From NCBI GenBank assembly GCA_934045905.1, contig OW203762.1, positions 43,673,411 through 43,737,410 on the forward strand: a DNA stretch of 64,000 nt, read 5' to 3'. Source of the stretch: Leuctra nigra. Taxonomy: Eukaryota > Arthropoda > Insecta > Plecoptera > Leuctridae. Of this stretch, positions 1 through 13,300 are shown in pieces (position 1 is the first letter of the stretch; each line of letters starts with the position of its first letter). A program made the translations under genes and the position numbers. Under the pieces are notes generated by a model that had not been told where the DNA came from, ran no database searches, and saw only the letters and a program-made list of their open reading frames with translations.

Positions 1-1
1 G

Positions 2-316
2 GCTTCGTCTGCGTATGCCGGACCAAGTAATGGACGGTCCAGTGCATTGGGCAAAGGAAATTGCCTTTCAATGGGAACAACAACATCACCGCTGTGCTGC
101 CCCGTACTTGCAAACAGCCTTGGTGGCGCAACCGAGAGATCAAAGAATGCAGCAACAGGGTCGAAGTCCATCGTTTCAATTGATCAAAACAAATTAACCT
201 GGAAAGAAGAGAAAATTGATAAATCGAGTCTTGAAAGTGAACCAAATGGTTTGTTATTCATGCTTATACCTTCAGTTGGAATTGCAAAGCATCCGACATT
301 GAATTGTCAATTTTAA
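2..316 (+). CDS. Possible partial exon at the left edge
   Basis: A plus-strand frame is open from the first codon at position 2 to a TAA at 314-316, about 104 codons, so it runs in from outside the window. It is rich in Ser, Thr, Gly and Ala in its first half and more charged after that. A second frame (ending at 197) is also open, and I cannot decide between them from composition. I do not recognise the product. It could be the last exon of a gene lying to the left, or chance. A further short open stretch at about 405-571, preceded by AG acceptor-like sites, could be another exon of the same gene. Confidence 0.2.
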   Translation, partial: ASSAYAGPSNGRSSALGKGNCLSMGTTTSPLCCPVLANSLGGATERSKNAATGSKSIVSIDQNKLTWKEEKIDKSSLESEPNGLLFMLIPSVGIAKHPTLNCQF

Positions 317-869
317 GAGAAGAGAGGAGAAATGGAATGAAAAACGAGGAAGGCCACAGACGGGACAAGTTAATGGTTGATCTCAACATTGCTCTGCATG
401 CAACAAATTAGCAACGATCATCAAACTTTACAGGGATTGATAACTCTCAAACCAGCCGGCAATACATCCTGCTCCCACCGCTTTCAATGCAACGTAGGTA
501 AGAAGGTGGTGGATATTCTCAGAGGCAGCGATTTCAAATGTCAAACTGTCATCTTTCAAAAACTGAATTAATACTAAAATGGTCTAATATGTTGAAGCTT
601 GATTATTATGGCCATATAATAATGGTAATAATTTAATAAGTTAAGTTGCATTATTAATCAAATATGTGACATTGTGACATAGGGACATAGAGTTGTAACA
701 GAGTGACAGGGTTTGTACTGAACACTACAACGCTGTTTACATATGAGCGGTTTGTGGATTTTCTGTTGAACCATCACGAGTCAGAAACCGCTTCAAGACA
801 TTGCGGCAGACAAATGATAAGATAATAAAAAAATCCGTAATCAGCAAACCGCTCTCATGTAATGGGGCT

Positions 870-1400
870 TAGGTAGTCCTAGTACTACCTAAAGGTACCT
901 ACTATAGCCCCATGCACGATTGACGCGGACGGACAAGATGGACACAAAGAGTGTGATTTTGCTTGAATTTTTTTTCTGTTCGCGTCATCCGTTCGCGTTC
1001 GAATTGTGAATATCGCAGTGAGTTATTCGATATATTTTAACACAGTTTACATTTGCGTCGGTTCGTTTGCGTCATCTGTCGGCGTCAATCGTGCATGGAC
1101 CTTTCTTAGCTCTACCTACCTAGGTAGGTACTACCTATACCTAGGTACCTACTACCTACTTCCAACTTAGTAGGTAGGTACCTACCTAGGTAGTAGGTAC
1201 CTACCTACAACAATGAACATGCTCACGATGTTGATCGCTTTCGAATTTGCTAGTTTTAACCACTGGTTTTAATCTGTGCTATTATTCATAGGTCCTAGTA
1301 GGTAAGGTAGGTAGTACCTAGTATACCTAGAGAGCCTAGATGGCCTACCTAGTAGTAGGTACTAGGTAGGTAGGCCTTCGCCTTCCTAGCCTTCCCAGCC
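870..1400. repeat. GTAGGTACCTAC-type simple-repeat zone
   Basis: Several hundred bases are built mainly from self-complementary words such as GTAGGTACCTAC and CTACCTAGGTAG, densest at 1105-1210 and 1290-1375. Because the words are palindromic the tract can fold on itself at many registers. The same words recur singly all over the window, for example near 33260, 34080 and 58945. Confidence 0.7.
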
Positions 1401-2020
1401 TAAGCAGTGATTGTGGTTGACATAATCTTTCATACAAAAGATTTAAACACTGTTAGTACAAACAGTAGACCACGCACACATATCATAACATGATAAAGCA
1501 GTTTACTTACCCTATTTCCTCAACATACCTAATCAACTAATTTCCAGCACGCCAAATCGAGCGCTAATCAACATGTCAAAAGAAACCTTGTGGGAAAGCA
1601 AAGCACGGGAAAGGTCAAAGGAAGAAAGAAAAAAACACGCCATTTCCTGTTTCTCGCCCAATCAGCAATCACGTCGCATATCATTACCGGAAACCATGAA
1701 TAAGCGCGCGTAATATTCAAACCTCCACCTTCTGCATGCAACCGTTGATTATGCAACCCATGCAACCTCTAATCCTATGATGCAAAATGCTTAGAAGGGA
1801 ACACAGAGAGCGTATGACGAAGATAAAATATTACTGCTGAAACATTACTTTACATTTCATAATTATGATGAATATATCATCATACAATAATAAGATTATT
1901 TTACATATTTTCGGCGACATATTTAACAATATTTTCCTAGAGCGCTTAAAAAGTTAAACCTGACAATTCGCGGTTACCACCTCCGCTAGTAGCGCTGAGA
2001 TCGCCTGCGAATGGCGGACC

Positions 2021-2073
2021 GGGGCCCTGATTCTATAACTCCATTGCGACCGCTTAGCTAATCCTTATGCTTG
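2021..2073. mobile_element. Solo half of a foldback MITE (family F1)
   Basis: The words CTGATTCTATAACTCCATTG and CGACCGCTTAGC match the left arm of the full foldback copies at 26641-26745 and 56869-56971. Only one arm plus part of the loop is present here. Confidence 0.6.
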
Positions 2074-3251
2074 GGACGCGCAGCGCTCGAATACGCTATC
2101 TGGTGGTAGATTTTTGAACTTGACTTTGGTGGATCAGCATTCACTTCGGGCCGCCTACACGGGCTAACTAAGTGCAACTAACGCAGATTATTTTCGTATT
2201 TCTTCCGGTTATTTGATGATTTGATTAGCTCGCACCTTTCATCCAACAAATGTTTGACACAAGATACTATGTATTTAGTTCAATTAGATTTAAATATAAT
2301 TCATGAGAGCGTTATTTCCATGTGTTTTACTGATCATGTCTTCTACTCTGCTGCCATACATTGCGAGTTTCAGTGAATTTCGCACTTATTTTGTATTTTG
2401 TTTAATGAGTATAAAAGTTTTGTACTATACAACTGGAGCTTATAACTAAATTTATGGGGTATACAAAGACGTATAAAAATGATACTAGACCGTACAAGAA
2501 TATGCGATGGGGGGTGACAAGACGGCTCCTATTTGCCAACGGGACGGAATATTCAAAGACATATTTTCTTACCACTTCGAGTGTTGACAATCTCAATTGC
2601 CGTCTATTGATTGAACTACAACCACAATTATTATTTAAGAAACCTTCAATATAAACCCATTCATCAGAACTTAATTTATATTTTTGCTTTCATTACTGAT
2701 CTTTTCCAGTGGAGAATTAAACAGTCATGCAATGCAATGAAATGCATAAATATCTTTGATATTCACTTAAATTAATAAATATTTAAAAATGTGTAGGTAC
2801 TATATTTGAATGAAAGAACACAAATGTTGCACAAATGTGTTCTATAATATATTGTTGCACAAAGATCATAATATAAAGGACAATCACTCCGAGGATAAAG
2901 TAAATAACTATCTCCCTTGCCCGCGAAACGAGTCACAGGTCAGGTGAAATCAAATAATTTAATAAATATCTATTCAAAGACAAATATACATTTTGGAACT
3001 ACATACTGTAAGACGCAATAAACAATTAATCTATTAAAACTTAAAAGTGAATTCGATTTGAATAATTCAACTGACAGCCCTCAAAGATATTGTCACAGAT
3101 CAGGCCATAGTTTGTTGAAAATTGAAATAAAGAACTGGAGAAAAATTAACTAGGTGTGTCCATAATACAATAAAATAATTTTCATGATGTGTGGTTTTGT
3201 TATTACTTGTGGAAAATATAATTTAGGTACATACTTTGATTTCTAGTACAA

Positions 3252-3320
3252 TTAATAATAATAATAATAATAATAATGTAATTTATTGAGCACATAAAAT
3301 AGGTACATGGAAGAATGTGC
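3252..3320 (-). repeat. (TAA)n tract, probable retroelement tail
   Basis: About seven TAA units are followed by an AT-rich stretch containing TTTATTGAGC. On the minus strand this reads as a unique sequence ending in an (ATT)n tail, the usual look of a 5'-truncated LINE or SINE. Confidence 0.35.
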
Positions 3321-6217
3321 CGTTGTTATAAATGGAAAGTCAGTCTGAGAGATCCGATAATAATTCAATTTTTTAAGTGCTATGTCATCAATAACACCCG
3401 AAATATGTGTGCATACTTAATAGTACATCATAATAACTATCAATTAGATGTAAAAGTTTTTGAATTCCGTCTAAAAATATGTAACTAAACGTCCCCGAAT
3501 AACAGGTAAACCTGGCAGAATGGTAGCAGAATAGCACTGTGCAAACACGTGACCGAAACTGATCCACTAAACTCGGCCACTTCCTGTCATGTGCGTTTCC
3601 GTTGCGCTTCCCACTCGGGTGCGGATAAGCAGGTGGAGATTTCACGCGCTGTGTGCTATTCTTATACCGGGTGGCGCAAAACATCCCCTTGTTTGAGAGG
3701 TCACTACATCAACACTATTAAAGATAGGGGTTTGAAACTTGAACATATTTTAGAAAACATACTGACATATAATATATGTAAGTTTCAAACATATTTATTG
3801 AATGGGAAAAATGGGAAAAATTACCGAAGTTGGTTTTGAAAAAACAGAATAATCCATACAAAATTACGTGTTTGAAGGATTTGTTTGCAGTTACTTTGTA
3901 GGAAGTAGGTGATTTTATGTTTACTTATGAATTCCTAAATGAACATGAAATAACTTTTAATATATCTATGTGAATTTATCCTTGGTTTATTGAGTTATGT
4001 GTGAGAATGTATTTAACTTTCGTCCACTGACATTAACGGGAGTTTAAATACCTACATTGTCCAAATCTTCGCTGAAAACACATACACAATTATTTTCTTC
4101 CCTCTCAATTTCTATTCTTGAAACCACAATTATCAATAAGATACTTTATACTAAATGGAGACACCTTTTATGGCAAATCATGACAACAATGGAAACTTCT
4201 GTGCAAAACAGAGCTGATTCTTTATAAGAAGCTACCAAATTGTTTAATCTCTAACGTGTGCTTTTCGAACTCTAGGTATAAACTGTTGATCAAAGGCTCA
4301 ATTCAAATGTATGTAACTTTTTTCTCATAACTCAAATATTTCTACAAATCGCATGCAATAAATTATCATATGTGTCCTATAACGTGTACAAATTTCAGCT
4401 CCTTATCATTTGTAGTTCTGTCGGAGTGAACTCGCAAACAGCGGGATTTTTTCGGCGAGTTTTGGGGGAGTTTTATTTTATTTACGAATTAATATGGATA
4501 CCTCGGACATTTAATTATATAAAATCATGAAGTACGTGGGAAATTTTCAGCAATCTATTATAGAGTGGCAGCAATTTAAATGCGTAATGATGTATGGATG
4601 GAAACCTAGACAGGAAATGGGGCAAATTCACATAGATTTTGTACCCGAGTAACAAAATCGCTTTGCAATCATAAGTTCTGTTCTCATTTCGATTTTTGTG
4701 TCAATTAATTAATTAATCATAAACTAAAGAAGAGATTATGAAGGTTTTATATTTCACTATAGAACTACAAAAGTTTTAATCAACCGAACCATCAAGATTG
4801 TATGAAATTTCCACTGGTTTCGCCCAATTTGCCCGCATTAATGGTTCATTTGGAAATGTATGAAAGAAATTTATTCCCGCTCTATTTTACATTGTGGCAC
4901 TGAAAAGTATCTATTACTAACGGTACTCTTTGTTCCTAACGCATATCCGTGCTTTGACACTATTTCCATAATTATATTTAAGAACAATCAAATAGATAGC
5001 AGTGGCCAGCGTCAATGACTAATAGCGTGCATAGCAGCCATGTTGGGTTCTTCAATCCGCACCTAGCGGGTTCAGCGTTTCGCCGCCAGATGTCACTGAG
5101 CTTTGCTGGTAATCGCCAATAGTTTGTCCAGGTGCGTGGAGGGGGAAGATGCGAGATGGATACACTTACTTACTTTTGTTCCTTCTCAGCGTCGGGTTGG
5201 GATGTGAATCCGACTGTGGTGATTCTTGCCCCATTTATGCGTCTTGTAGTTTTAGATATTAAAAAGGATATCGACCACTCAATCAATAAGTCAATGTTTC
5301 TTTTAGAACGGAATATAATTGAACTATTTTGAATACGTGTATACATTGGCAAACATGTTTTACAATATCTTTAGCCAAGAGGCGATTCGACAAAGTCATT
5401 TCCAGCGTACATCGGTTGACGTTAGTACCTTTCTCCGTGGGAAGACCCAACTGAGCCTGCATCCACAGGGGGAAGATATCTGAAGAAGTCGATGTTTGCC
5501 GGTAGCGCAACTGACGAAGAAGACACTTTGGAGTGGGAAAACCTTCCGTTTTATTAGCATGGTTCATATATGAAAAAGGATGGGGGCGTTTTTGGCAATG
5601 AATAACATCTGCGCAAACCTATACGCGAAACTGCGTGGTCTATGCATTATTGGTGGTTACAGGGCCTATTTCCCACTCTCGACCGATCGATATGTGAGAG
5701 GCCAATCCAGAGACTGGATCCAAACCATTCAATCAGAAATTGTTAATCTGACGGGACAGAGTGGCGCCGACTGCTAAGACGCCACATCCGGGGAAAACAA
5801 AAACCACCCTCTCAGCATCCCCGAGTTTATGACATCGAGAGGGGTGATTCCCATTTCTTTTATTGGAGTAATCAAATTATCTTTTATTATCTTGTTTATC
5901 TGTATCCCATGTTCTATGCAAAGGGTTTCCTCGCTACAAAATCAATACGAGCATGGCTTGACTCTTGAGGCATTTTTGATCTCAGCTTTGATAAAAATGA
6001 ATAACCTAAACTAAATACTTAATTTTTGTTTTGATTTGTCTTTATTTGATCCTATATTTGTGTCAGACGCGGATTCAGACTTATTTCCTAGAGTGGGTGA
6101 ATTTCCCAAAGCATGCAGATAGGATAGTAACTATTCATCCAATAGTATAGGATGACCAGGTAAGATTTAGTAAAAAACGGGAAAAATTCAGTAAATACAA
6201 CGGCATAAGAACAAATA

Positions 6218-6374
6218 TTGTGTCGGGGGGGGGGGAGGGGGGGGGGGGGGGGGGCATTTGTAATGGGGCCCACAGCTCCGCGAAAAAAAATTATATTACT
6301 AATACTGGGTCGGGGGGAAGGCATCATTTAGGGTTTTGTGATTCTGTGGTTGGGGGGGGGGGGGGAGGGGTAGA
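6218..6374. repeat. Long G homopolymer runs
   Basis: Two tracts of ten to twenty or more G residues (about 6224-6254 and 6352-6369) lie 100 bases upstream of the first Cys-rich gene. The open frames over them are pure Gly or Pro artefacts. They could form quadruplexes and are also typical places for assembly length errors. Confidence 0.7.
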
Positions 6375-6604
6375 ACACTCTTTACTATTGTTGTATCTCA
6401 TTACAATAACAGTGTTATACCACATTGTACAAAAGGAACACAAATTAGTTAACATTTCCATGGCAACGAAAGGCACATGAACATGAAGTGTTCAATGTCA
6501 ACCAAACACACACACTTCCCAAATTAAGAGTAATGTATCAAAAATCAACATCCGTCTTCCGTTCATCAATAACTAGTAGTATTATGTAAGTCTATTCCCG
6601 AGTG

Positions 6605-9600
6605 ATGAACAGCCAACGTAAACCATCTCGACGTCCCGGTACGCGCGAGGAAATGTTGGCTGTGATCGAGGTCCAGCGATCTCGATCTGCCCACGTGGTG
6701 TCGCCGCGTCACAGCAAGTTCTTGCATCTCCGAGCCGCATGGTCGGAGGCTGCTAAGCGCGAGCAATGCGACAGATTCAACAGCTTGATCAGAGACCCCA
6801 GGTTGCGAGCACACGCCATGCGTCATAGCATGGGCTGTCAGGATTGTTTCATGCCACGGTATGTTTACTTGCACTTGGAATGGAAGATATATAAGCAGGG
6901 TGTGAATTGGGGGAGGGGATTTCCCAACCTCTTGTGTTTTCATCCCAGGCTCTGCTTTCCAATAAAGTGTCCCGAGGGGAGGGGGGGGGGGGGGGTTGAT
7001 TTTTTTTTCCCCCCCTCTGTAATATATATTTAACGGTATTATGTTTAAAACTACGATTTTTGAAATCCAGAAAAGATATGTACTATTAAGATTTTAGAAT
7101 GATTGTAGGTATGTCATACTATTTTCATACTTCCAAAAGAGTGGGCATATATGGAGTTAAAATCCGAAGAAAGTAACATTTTTTTAGACATTTTGGACTA
7201 CAGTAGGACTTTATGTTCAACTCGCATCAAATTGCTTCAAAATGAGTTTCAGCATAGCTTACTATCAGTATCACATATCACATTTGGTTCTCCTTTGAAG
7301 CTATAGGGTTGCAGCTTGCCTGGCTTGCCAAATGTAATTTTTTTCAGAAATGTCTCGATTAGAAAGTAGTTTTCCATTTATTTATTACATGCATTATAAC
7401 ATACACCACTCATTCTCAGGAAATGTATTTTCCTCTCTCTCTCTCTCTCTTTCCTTTCTCTCTCTCTTCCTCTCTTTTCCTCTCTGTAAAATGGACACTG
7501 GTACATTTTAATCAGGGATCGTACGTAATTTCTTGGAAGTTTTAGATGTGTATTTCAGCGTCAAGTTAGCTTAACTACCAAACTACTGTTTTTACGAAAA
7601 TATAAATTAGGTAGGTAGCCTAGACTTTTCATGTCACAATGCACAATGTCAAATCATCGCTAATATTCATTTTGTATTTTTTTAAATCTATTATGCGGAC
7701 GAAAACACTATTTAGACTTTCGATATTTTGAACTTTTGATTTAAATCAAAATTATGTATACCCTGGTAATTTCTCCATGGGCTATAATGATCAATATACA
7801 ATACACAACTCATTAAAACTTAAAAGTGAGCATTGGCGTGGTTGCGCTTTGTTAAATAGTTCAAGGACACATTCACAGTTTGGATACAATCATATTCTAG
7901 TGATGGGTTCAAGGTCACAAGCTGTTTGCGTCATGGACGCGCCTGCAAGAAACATAGTCGAGAGCCATACGGTTTGACACTCCTTCTGTGGTAGCAATAT
8001 TGCTATCTTCACTTCTTGGTGTGTGGAACCCGATGTAGGCAGTACAGTAGATTATGAATTAAATTTCGCATTGCTTAAATGTTTAAATAATTGAATCTGT
8101 TAATTTTTGTACCTTCTCAACGTTTTTTTTATGAAAGTACTTTTTGTCACTAGTATGAAACGCGCGCAATATATTCAACAGGTTGATATCAATACCATGT
8201 TATTCGGTATTAAAAATACTATAGGTAATTGTTGTTTGGTATTGTTTGTTGTAAGGAATTTTTATTTCAGCCAATCATGAACCAAGTTGTCACAATATGA
8301 TACTATAACGTGATACAAATTTAATTCGTTCGGTAGATCAGACATAAACGTTTTGTAGTTCTGCACCAAAAACTTCGTAAATCAGTTGAGAACGAGGTTG
8401 ATAATTGATTAATTGGTGATTAATATTGCGGTCTTCCCTTCTTGCTAGATGTCCCACACCCGGCGAAGTGAGAGCAATGTTCGGCCGAGCAAGGATCACG
8501 GACGTCCCTGAGTTTGCGTCCTCCCCCTTCATGCTGGCAGACCCTCCCGCATGGTCGCAGATGCTGACGACACGGGAAGATGTGTTCGTCTACAGGAATC
8601 AGTGGCCTGAAGAACAGCTGCCGTGTTCCTGCAACAACTGTCTGCGTCACAGCTCTTCCGACTCAATTATACAAAGCATCCGGAAGGCAAATGACTGGGT
8701 GCTATCAAGTCCATTTGAAGAGTCGTCTGATAATCTTAGTGAAAATACTGCACCACAGAGCAACAGCTCAAGCAAGCAAGACGATAGTTCGAAGTCAAGT
8801 CCACACTCAAGAAACTTAAATATTACGAAATGCGATAGAGAGATGCCATGGACCACATCAAGTCCTAAATCTTGTTACGACGTGCAATGTTTTTGCCGGA
8901 ACTCCATCTCTACTGGGTCCAGCATTGTCGCGCTTCCTCTTTTCCCACGGCCTTGCATGAACTTCTGCAAATCCTGCAACCACCCGATGCTACAAGCCAC
9001 ATGTTACAACTGCTGCAAGTACAATGTGTGCAACTGCAATCCTGCCATCAAACAACTCAATGAAAATATCACATTGAAAATAATTCTTCCTCTTGACAAA
9101 GGAAGCAAGAAGGATACATCCGAGAATGATCAACCAAAGAAGGATAAAAAGAAGAAAGACAAGGAGCCAAGAAAGCCATCAATCAAGAAAGGATGTCAGT
9201 GCTGCAAAAAGGGATGCAACCCTAAAGTGTGCAGAGGAGCATCAACTGTTTGTAAAAGTAAATATGGAGATTGCTCAAAACCAAAAGTACAACTCAACAC
9301 TGACACCTCGTCTGTGAATACAGAATCAGAAGTGACATTATCGAGCCAGGGTGCTATGAGTGCCACTGAAACGTCAGACGACACAGAAAAAGAGATATCA
9401 ACCGTCAATTACGACCAAGCTCAGGACAAGAAAGAGAGTCCAAAAGCTTTTGTGACCCAACAAATGCTACAGTATCGAGTTGAAATACCCAACTCGAAGA
9501 ATAAGGGGACTACGATGAATACTAATGTCAATCGTGACGGGCCAAGATGTGAAAACAGAACAGAACTATCGTACAGGAGCACATTTCCACCGCACAACAT

Positions 9601-9967
9601 AGATTACGACCGGGCAAAAAGAAGGCAAATGATTCGTCAGAAAAATGGCCAGTATTATCAAACCAATCGCGTATTAGCGGCCACCATGTCCCAATCAAGT
9701 GCAATGTTTTCTAACGGGAATTCAGGAAGCGTACAGCCCGAGTCGTCAGATATGCTGCAGGGAGACTGCACGATGAATGCAGATGATGATCAGCGAAAAC
9801 AAAGAAGCTGCAACCCTTGGAGAAACTACGTCATTGTGGCGCTTGCGATCTTCATATTAATATTGCTGAGTTGCATGTACACGTGTCTATGCAATGGTCA
9901 GGTACTGCCAAAATGCTTCTGTCGTTCTAAACCAAGAGTATTCCCTTGCTTCTTCAACGATAAATAA
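6605..9967 (+). CDS. Cys-rich protein with C-terminal membrane anchor (gene X), two exons
   Basis: Proposed exons are 6605-6858 and 8449-9967, total 1773 nt, giving 590 residues. Exon 1 starts at an ATG and ends at a donor of the form CCACG|GTATGT in phase 2. Exon 2 follows a pyrimidine-rich acceptor (CTTCTTGCTAG) and begins in phase 2, so the join keeps frame and gives Arg at residue 85. Exon 1 is Arg-rich and ends with Met-Gly-Cys-Gln-Asp-Cys. The rest contains a Cys cluster at about 255-281, a Lys-rich segment at about 302-335, a second Cys cluster at about 331-361, a long Ser/Thr/Asp/Glu-rich part, one hydrophobic segment at about 545-562 and a 28-residue tail with several Cys and basic residues. 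There is no signal peptide, so it looks tail-anchored, facing the cytosol; Cys beside the anchor could be lipidated. AATAAA overlaps the stop codon. I do not recognise the family. The larger exon 2 is surer than exon 1. Confidence 0.7.
6859..8448 (+). other. Intron of gene X
   Basis: The intron runs from a GTATGT donor to a CTAG acceptor. It contains a 13-base G run at about 6980, a (CT)n microsatellite at 7431-7487 and otherwise AT-rich sequence with no coding signal. Confidence 0.6.
7431..7487. repeat. (CT)n microsatellite
   Basis: An imperfect CT/TC dinucleotide tract interrupted by CTTT and CTTC words, lying in the intron of the first Cys-rich gene. Confidence 0.85.
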
Positions 9968-10386
9968 AATAGATTCTAGCAGCTGACTGATTGTAGTTAC
10001 AGACTTTTTCTGCGTTGTTCTGAAACTTCATCATTGGGTAAAAAATAATGAAGGGAACATATTATAATTTATGAGTTTAAATTTGTATTGTCTTAATCCT
10101 AAACATTAAAACCTATATTATGGCACATAGGTACTCGACATAACGACAATCACATTATACAAAAAATAGCTCCACAATAGAAGTGAACTAAATTGAGTTG
10201 GAATATTATTAAAAATATAGTTGTACCATTCAACGTGACTATATAATGTTATATTATATATTAATATTATTTTAATTAATTGTGATCAGAATTGTGTACG
10301 TAACACAACATAAGTAAAGTCCATTTTGTACACAACTGCGAGACTCGGCAAGCAACTCGCTACACATTTCCACCATGTTGCTTCTG

Positions 10387-13300
10387 CTACTTGTCCAGAG
10401 ATGTTTTCGCGGCGCTGTAGACGGATAAATACCCGGACATTCTCTGTACCCTGAGTCTCTGAGCGAAATCCAAGAGAGTAGTCTGAAAAGCAACAACAAA
10501 AGAATGCATTTAGTCAACAACTCAAACATTAAAATTTTACACTACTAAATTATCGTAACAAAAGGGATTAATTCAATTTGGACAGAAAATATTATTTTAC
10601 ATAAATTAAATCTACAGTAACCCCATACAGTGCTTATTGACTAAACCAAAAATAATTTTAAAATCTGATAAATTCATATTATTTCAATTCTTACTTGTTT
10701 CTTGGTTGTATTGTCTTTATTGCGTATTACACTTGTTTGTTTGCTAGCACCTACTTGTTCGTGCATTTATCATAATTACAGCAAGTGTCATATTCGGTCA
10801 TAGCAGTATCAGAATGAGCGTCAAGCCAAGGTAAATAGACGGAAGTTCAGCGAGTATGTTTGAACATTGATTTTTACTTACGTATCCGATTCCGAATATA
10901 AGGAAACAACTGGTAAAATGCAAAATGCACTTTTCTGTATTTTTATGTAGGTACTAGTTCATGGGAATGTATTTATACTCTACTGTACTATCTTCCCCAA
11001 GTTGTGAAAACACTTGTTGCTGTGTTCTAATAAAGTAATCGCTCACCTGTTGCCGCGAGGTCGTTATGCCTCTACACTCCACCAGGACGATGTACATGAA
11101 CAGACTGAGACTGTTGGGCGCTTCCTTGTGATAGAAACTGAACACTTGTTGCTGTGTTCTAATAAAGTAATCGCTCACCTGTTGCCGCGAGGTCGTTATG
11201 CCTCTACACTCCACCAGGACGACGTACATGAACAGACTGAGACTGTTGGGCGCTTCCTTGTGGTAGAAACTGATCCTGGACAAGCCCAGTTCGTCTGGCA
11301 GATACATGTAGATATATCGAGCACTCGTCCAGTCCTTCCAAGTGTCGACCATCATCTGGCTGAAGGCTTTGTCCTGACTCTTGAAGCCGAGCAGCATGTA
11401 GCTGGTGCTGTCCAAGGTGTTCACCTGGTGGAGAATCCCTGTCTCGGGCGTGATACTGCGAACTTCTTTGTATACACCTACAACAGTTCAGGCAAATTAA
11501 ACACTGTCTTCTATCACACTCTAAAGTGTGAACAATTAAAAAAGTTTAATTTGTAAACAAAATACACCTGAAAACGTGTCAAAATTGATTTCATGTGAAA
11601 AAACAAAAAATGCGGGGACACCAAATGATGGGGAGCGTGGCCCTTCTCCTCCCACAACCCCTTTTAAAACCGGTGACAGAATTAAGTGATATACTCGTAT
11701 CTCAAAAGGTAGTTCACGTTGACCACTATGTATTGCCATATCCCGGCGAAGAATACAAATATCTATTCATAGATCGAATTTGAACGATTTGAACGAAAGG
11801 TTTTTATTCTGTTCTATTTTTTTGAATATAATTCTGTTGCATCGAGAATAAGATAGTGGCTCTCATTATATATTCAACTCTATTGTCGAACTTTTAGTTT
11901 TTACTTATTTATAAGTGAATAGTACTTCTCGACTAAAATATTTTGTAGGTAGAGAGACAATCAGTTTTCGATTTGTTTACTGCACCCATCACTACAAGAT
12001 GAGTCTGTTGACCGAACCTGACCGAAGTGCGACATTACTTTCCCTATTCGAGTGCAACTCTGTATGTCAAAATCTATCATTTCATTGGTCAATCCTCGAT
12101 GACGAATTGTGTTTACACGTACTCGACGCATGATGGGCGCGTGAATCTGACATCTTTACATAACCTCTCTATTGCATCGCGCGCTAAATCGCTACCTTGC
12201 AAATATCTTTCAGTCGCCAAAATGGAAAATTTAAAATCTGAGTGTTAATTAGATCAATAAATTTAGTCATGTCATCATTTCAAACAGGTGAAGTTATTGC
12301 ATTAGACAGGTAATTTAAAATATAAGTATGTGCTAAAAGGGTAATACTCAGTAACGACACTGTTTTTAAAATTATAATATATCTCTGAGTCGAGCCTTGA
12401 ATATTACACAAAATAATAAAGAAACCGAAACTAAAACTTTTCAATTCTACTTTTCATAATACATGTACATAATAAATATACAATATTAGCCATATCCTCA
12501 TATCCTACGACGTATGGGCATCTGAAATTGATACCATGACTAATTCGCGATTGCGAATAGACCATTTTAAATATTATCTCGGGGGCTCTGCTTTCTAAGA
12601 AAAATCATATGCAGTTTGATTTCCAGACACCTTAGTCCCTGTTTCAACAATAGGTAAAACAGGGACTAAGATGTCTGGAAATAATACTGCATATGATTTT
12701 TCTTAGAAAGCAGAGCCACGGAGATAATATTTAAAATGGTCTATTATTCTTGATGATCTTTATTTCTGGCATAACAGCTAGTGTGTGCACGAATACGATG
12801 AATGAACACGTACCTTGATGCAAGACCGTATGATCGCTGAAGTTGTGGTCTCCTAGGAACTCGCCGGAGTGAAGGAAACTCTGCAGAGAGTCGGGGTCGT
12901 CAGTGAAGTGAACCACCGGGAAGCTAACTGCAAATGAGAAGACAGGTTCACATTCATCAATAGGGAAGTTGCATGTTTAGGTATATTTAAAAAAGATACC
13001 TACATTTCAAAATACCAAAATTTAACTGTATTATGTTAATGTAGTGCTTTCAGCACTAGAAATAAACATTTTCATTTATAAAAATAAAATTGAAATTCAT
13101 GGATATTTGATCGGGAGAACGGTTACGTGACATAATTTGTATCAACCAACAATAATGTTGTCGTGGTTACAACAAAATATTATGAATCAGGTTTACCATT
13201 TTCCAGCCCAAATGTCAACTTCATTTACATTTCATATTTATGAATGGAAATTTACGTGTATTCACTTTGTTTGTGAAAATAGTGTGCTTTACCATTTTGA

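Larger units (their letters stand above)
572..6604. other. Intergenic region, simple repeats and transposon debris
   Basis: No gene can be supported here. The stretch is AT-rich and contains a GTAGGTACCTAC-type simple-repeat zone (870-1400), a solo half of a foldback element (2021-2073), a (TAA)n tract near 3252-3278 that looks like a retroelement tail, and long G runs at 6220-6370. Short overlapping open frames on both strands at 3388-3839 and 5132-5777 show no recognisable domain. Confidence 0.6.

Noticed and set aside
3388..3839. Overlapping frames on both strands near 3.6 kb
   Set aside because: No family similarity, no splice support, and both strands are equally open; probably repeat sequence.
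5283..5777. Short open frames on opposite strands (about 94 and 65 codons)
   Set aside because: Composition is ambiguous, no motif recognised and no splice structure; could be decayed transposon, not strong enough to list.
6088..6480. Pro- and Gly-rich frames
   Set aside because: Artefacts of G homopolymers.
8426..8448. Start of the long Cys-rich frame at 8426
   Set aside because: The first codon is TTG and a strong acceptor ends at 8448; an upstream exon in matching phase starts with a true ATG at 6605.
11014..11556. 180-codon plus-strand frame
   Set aside because: It is antisense to the duplicated exon; its internal repetition merely reflects the 132-bp tandem duplication.
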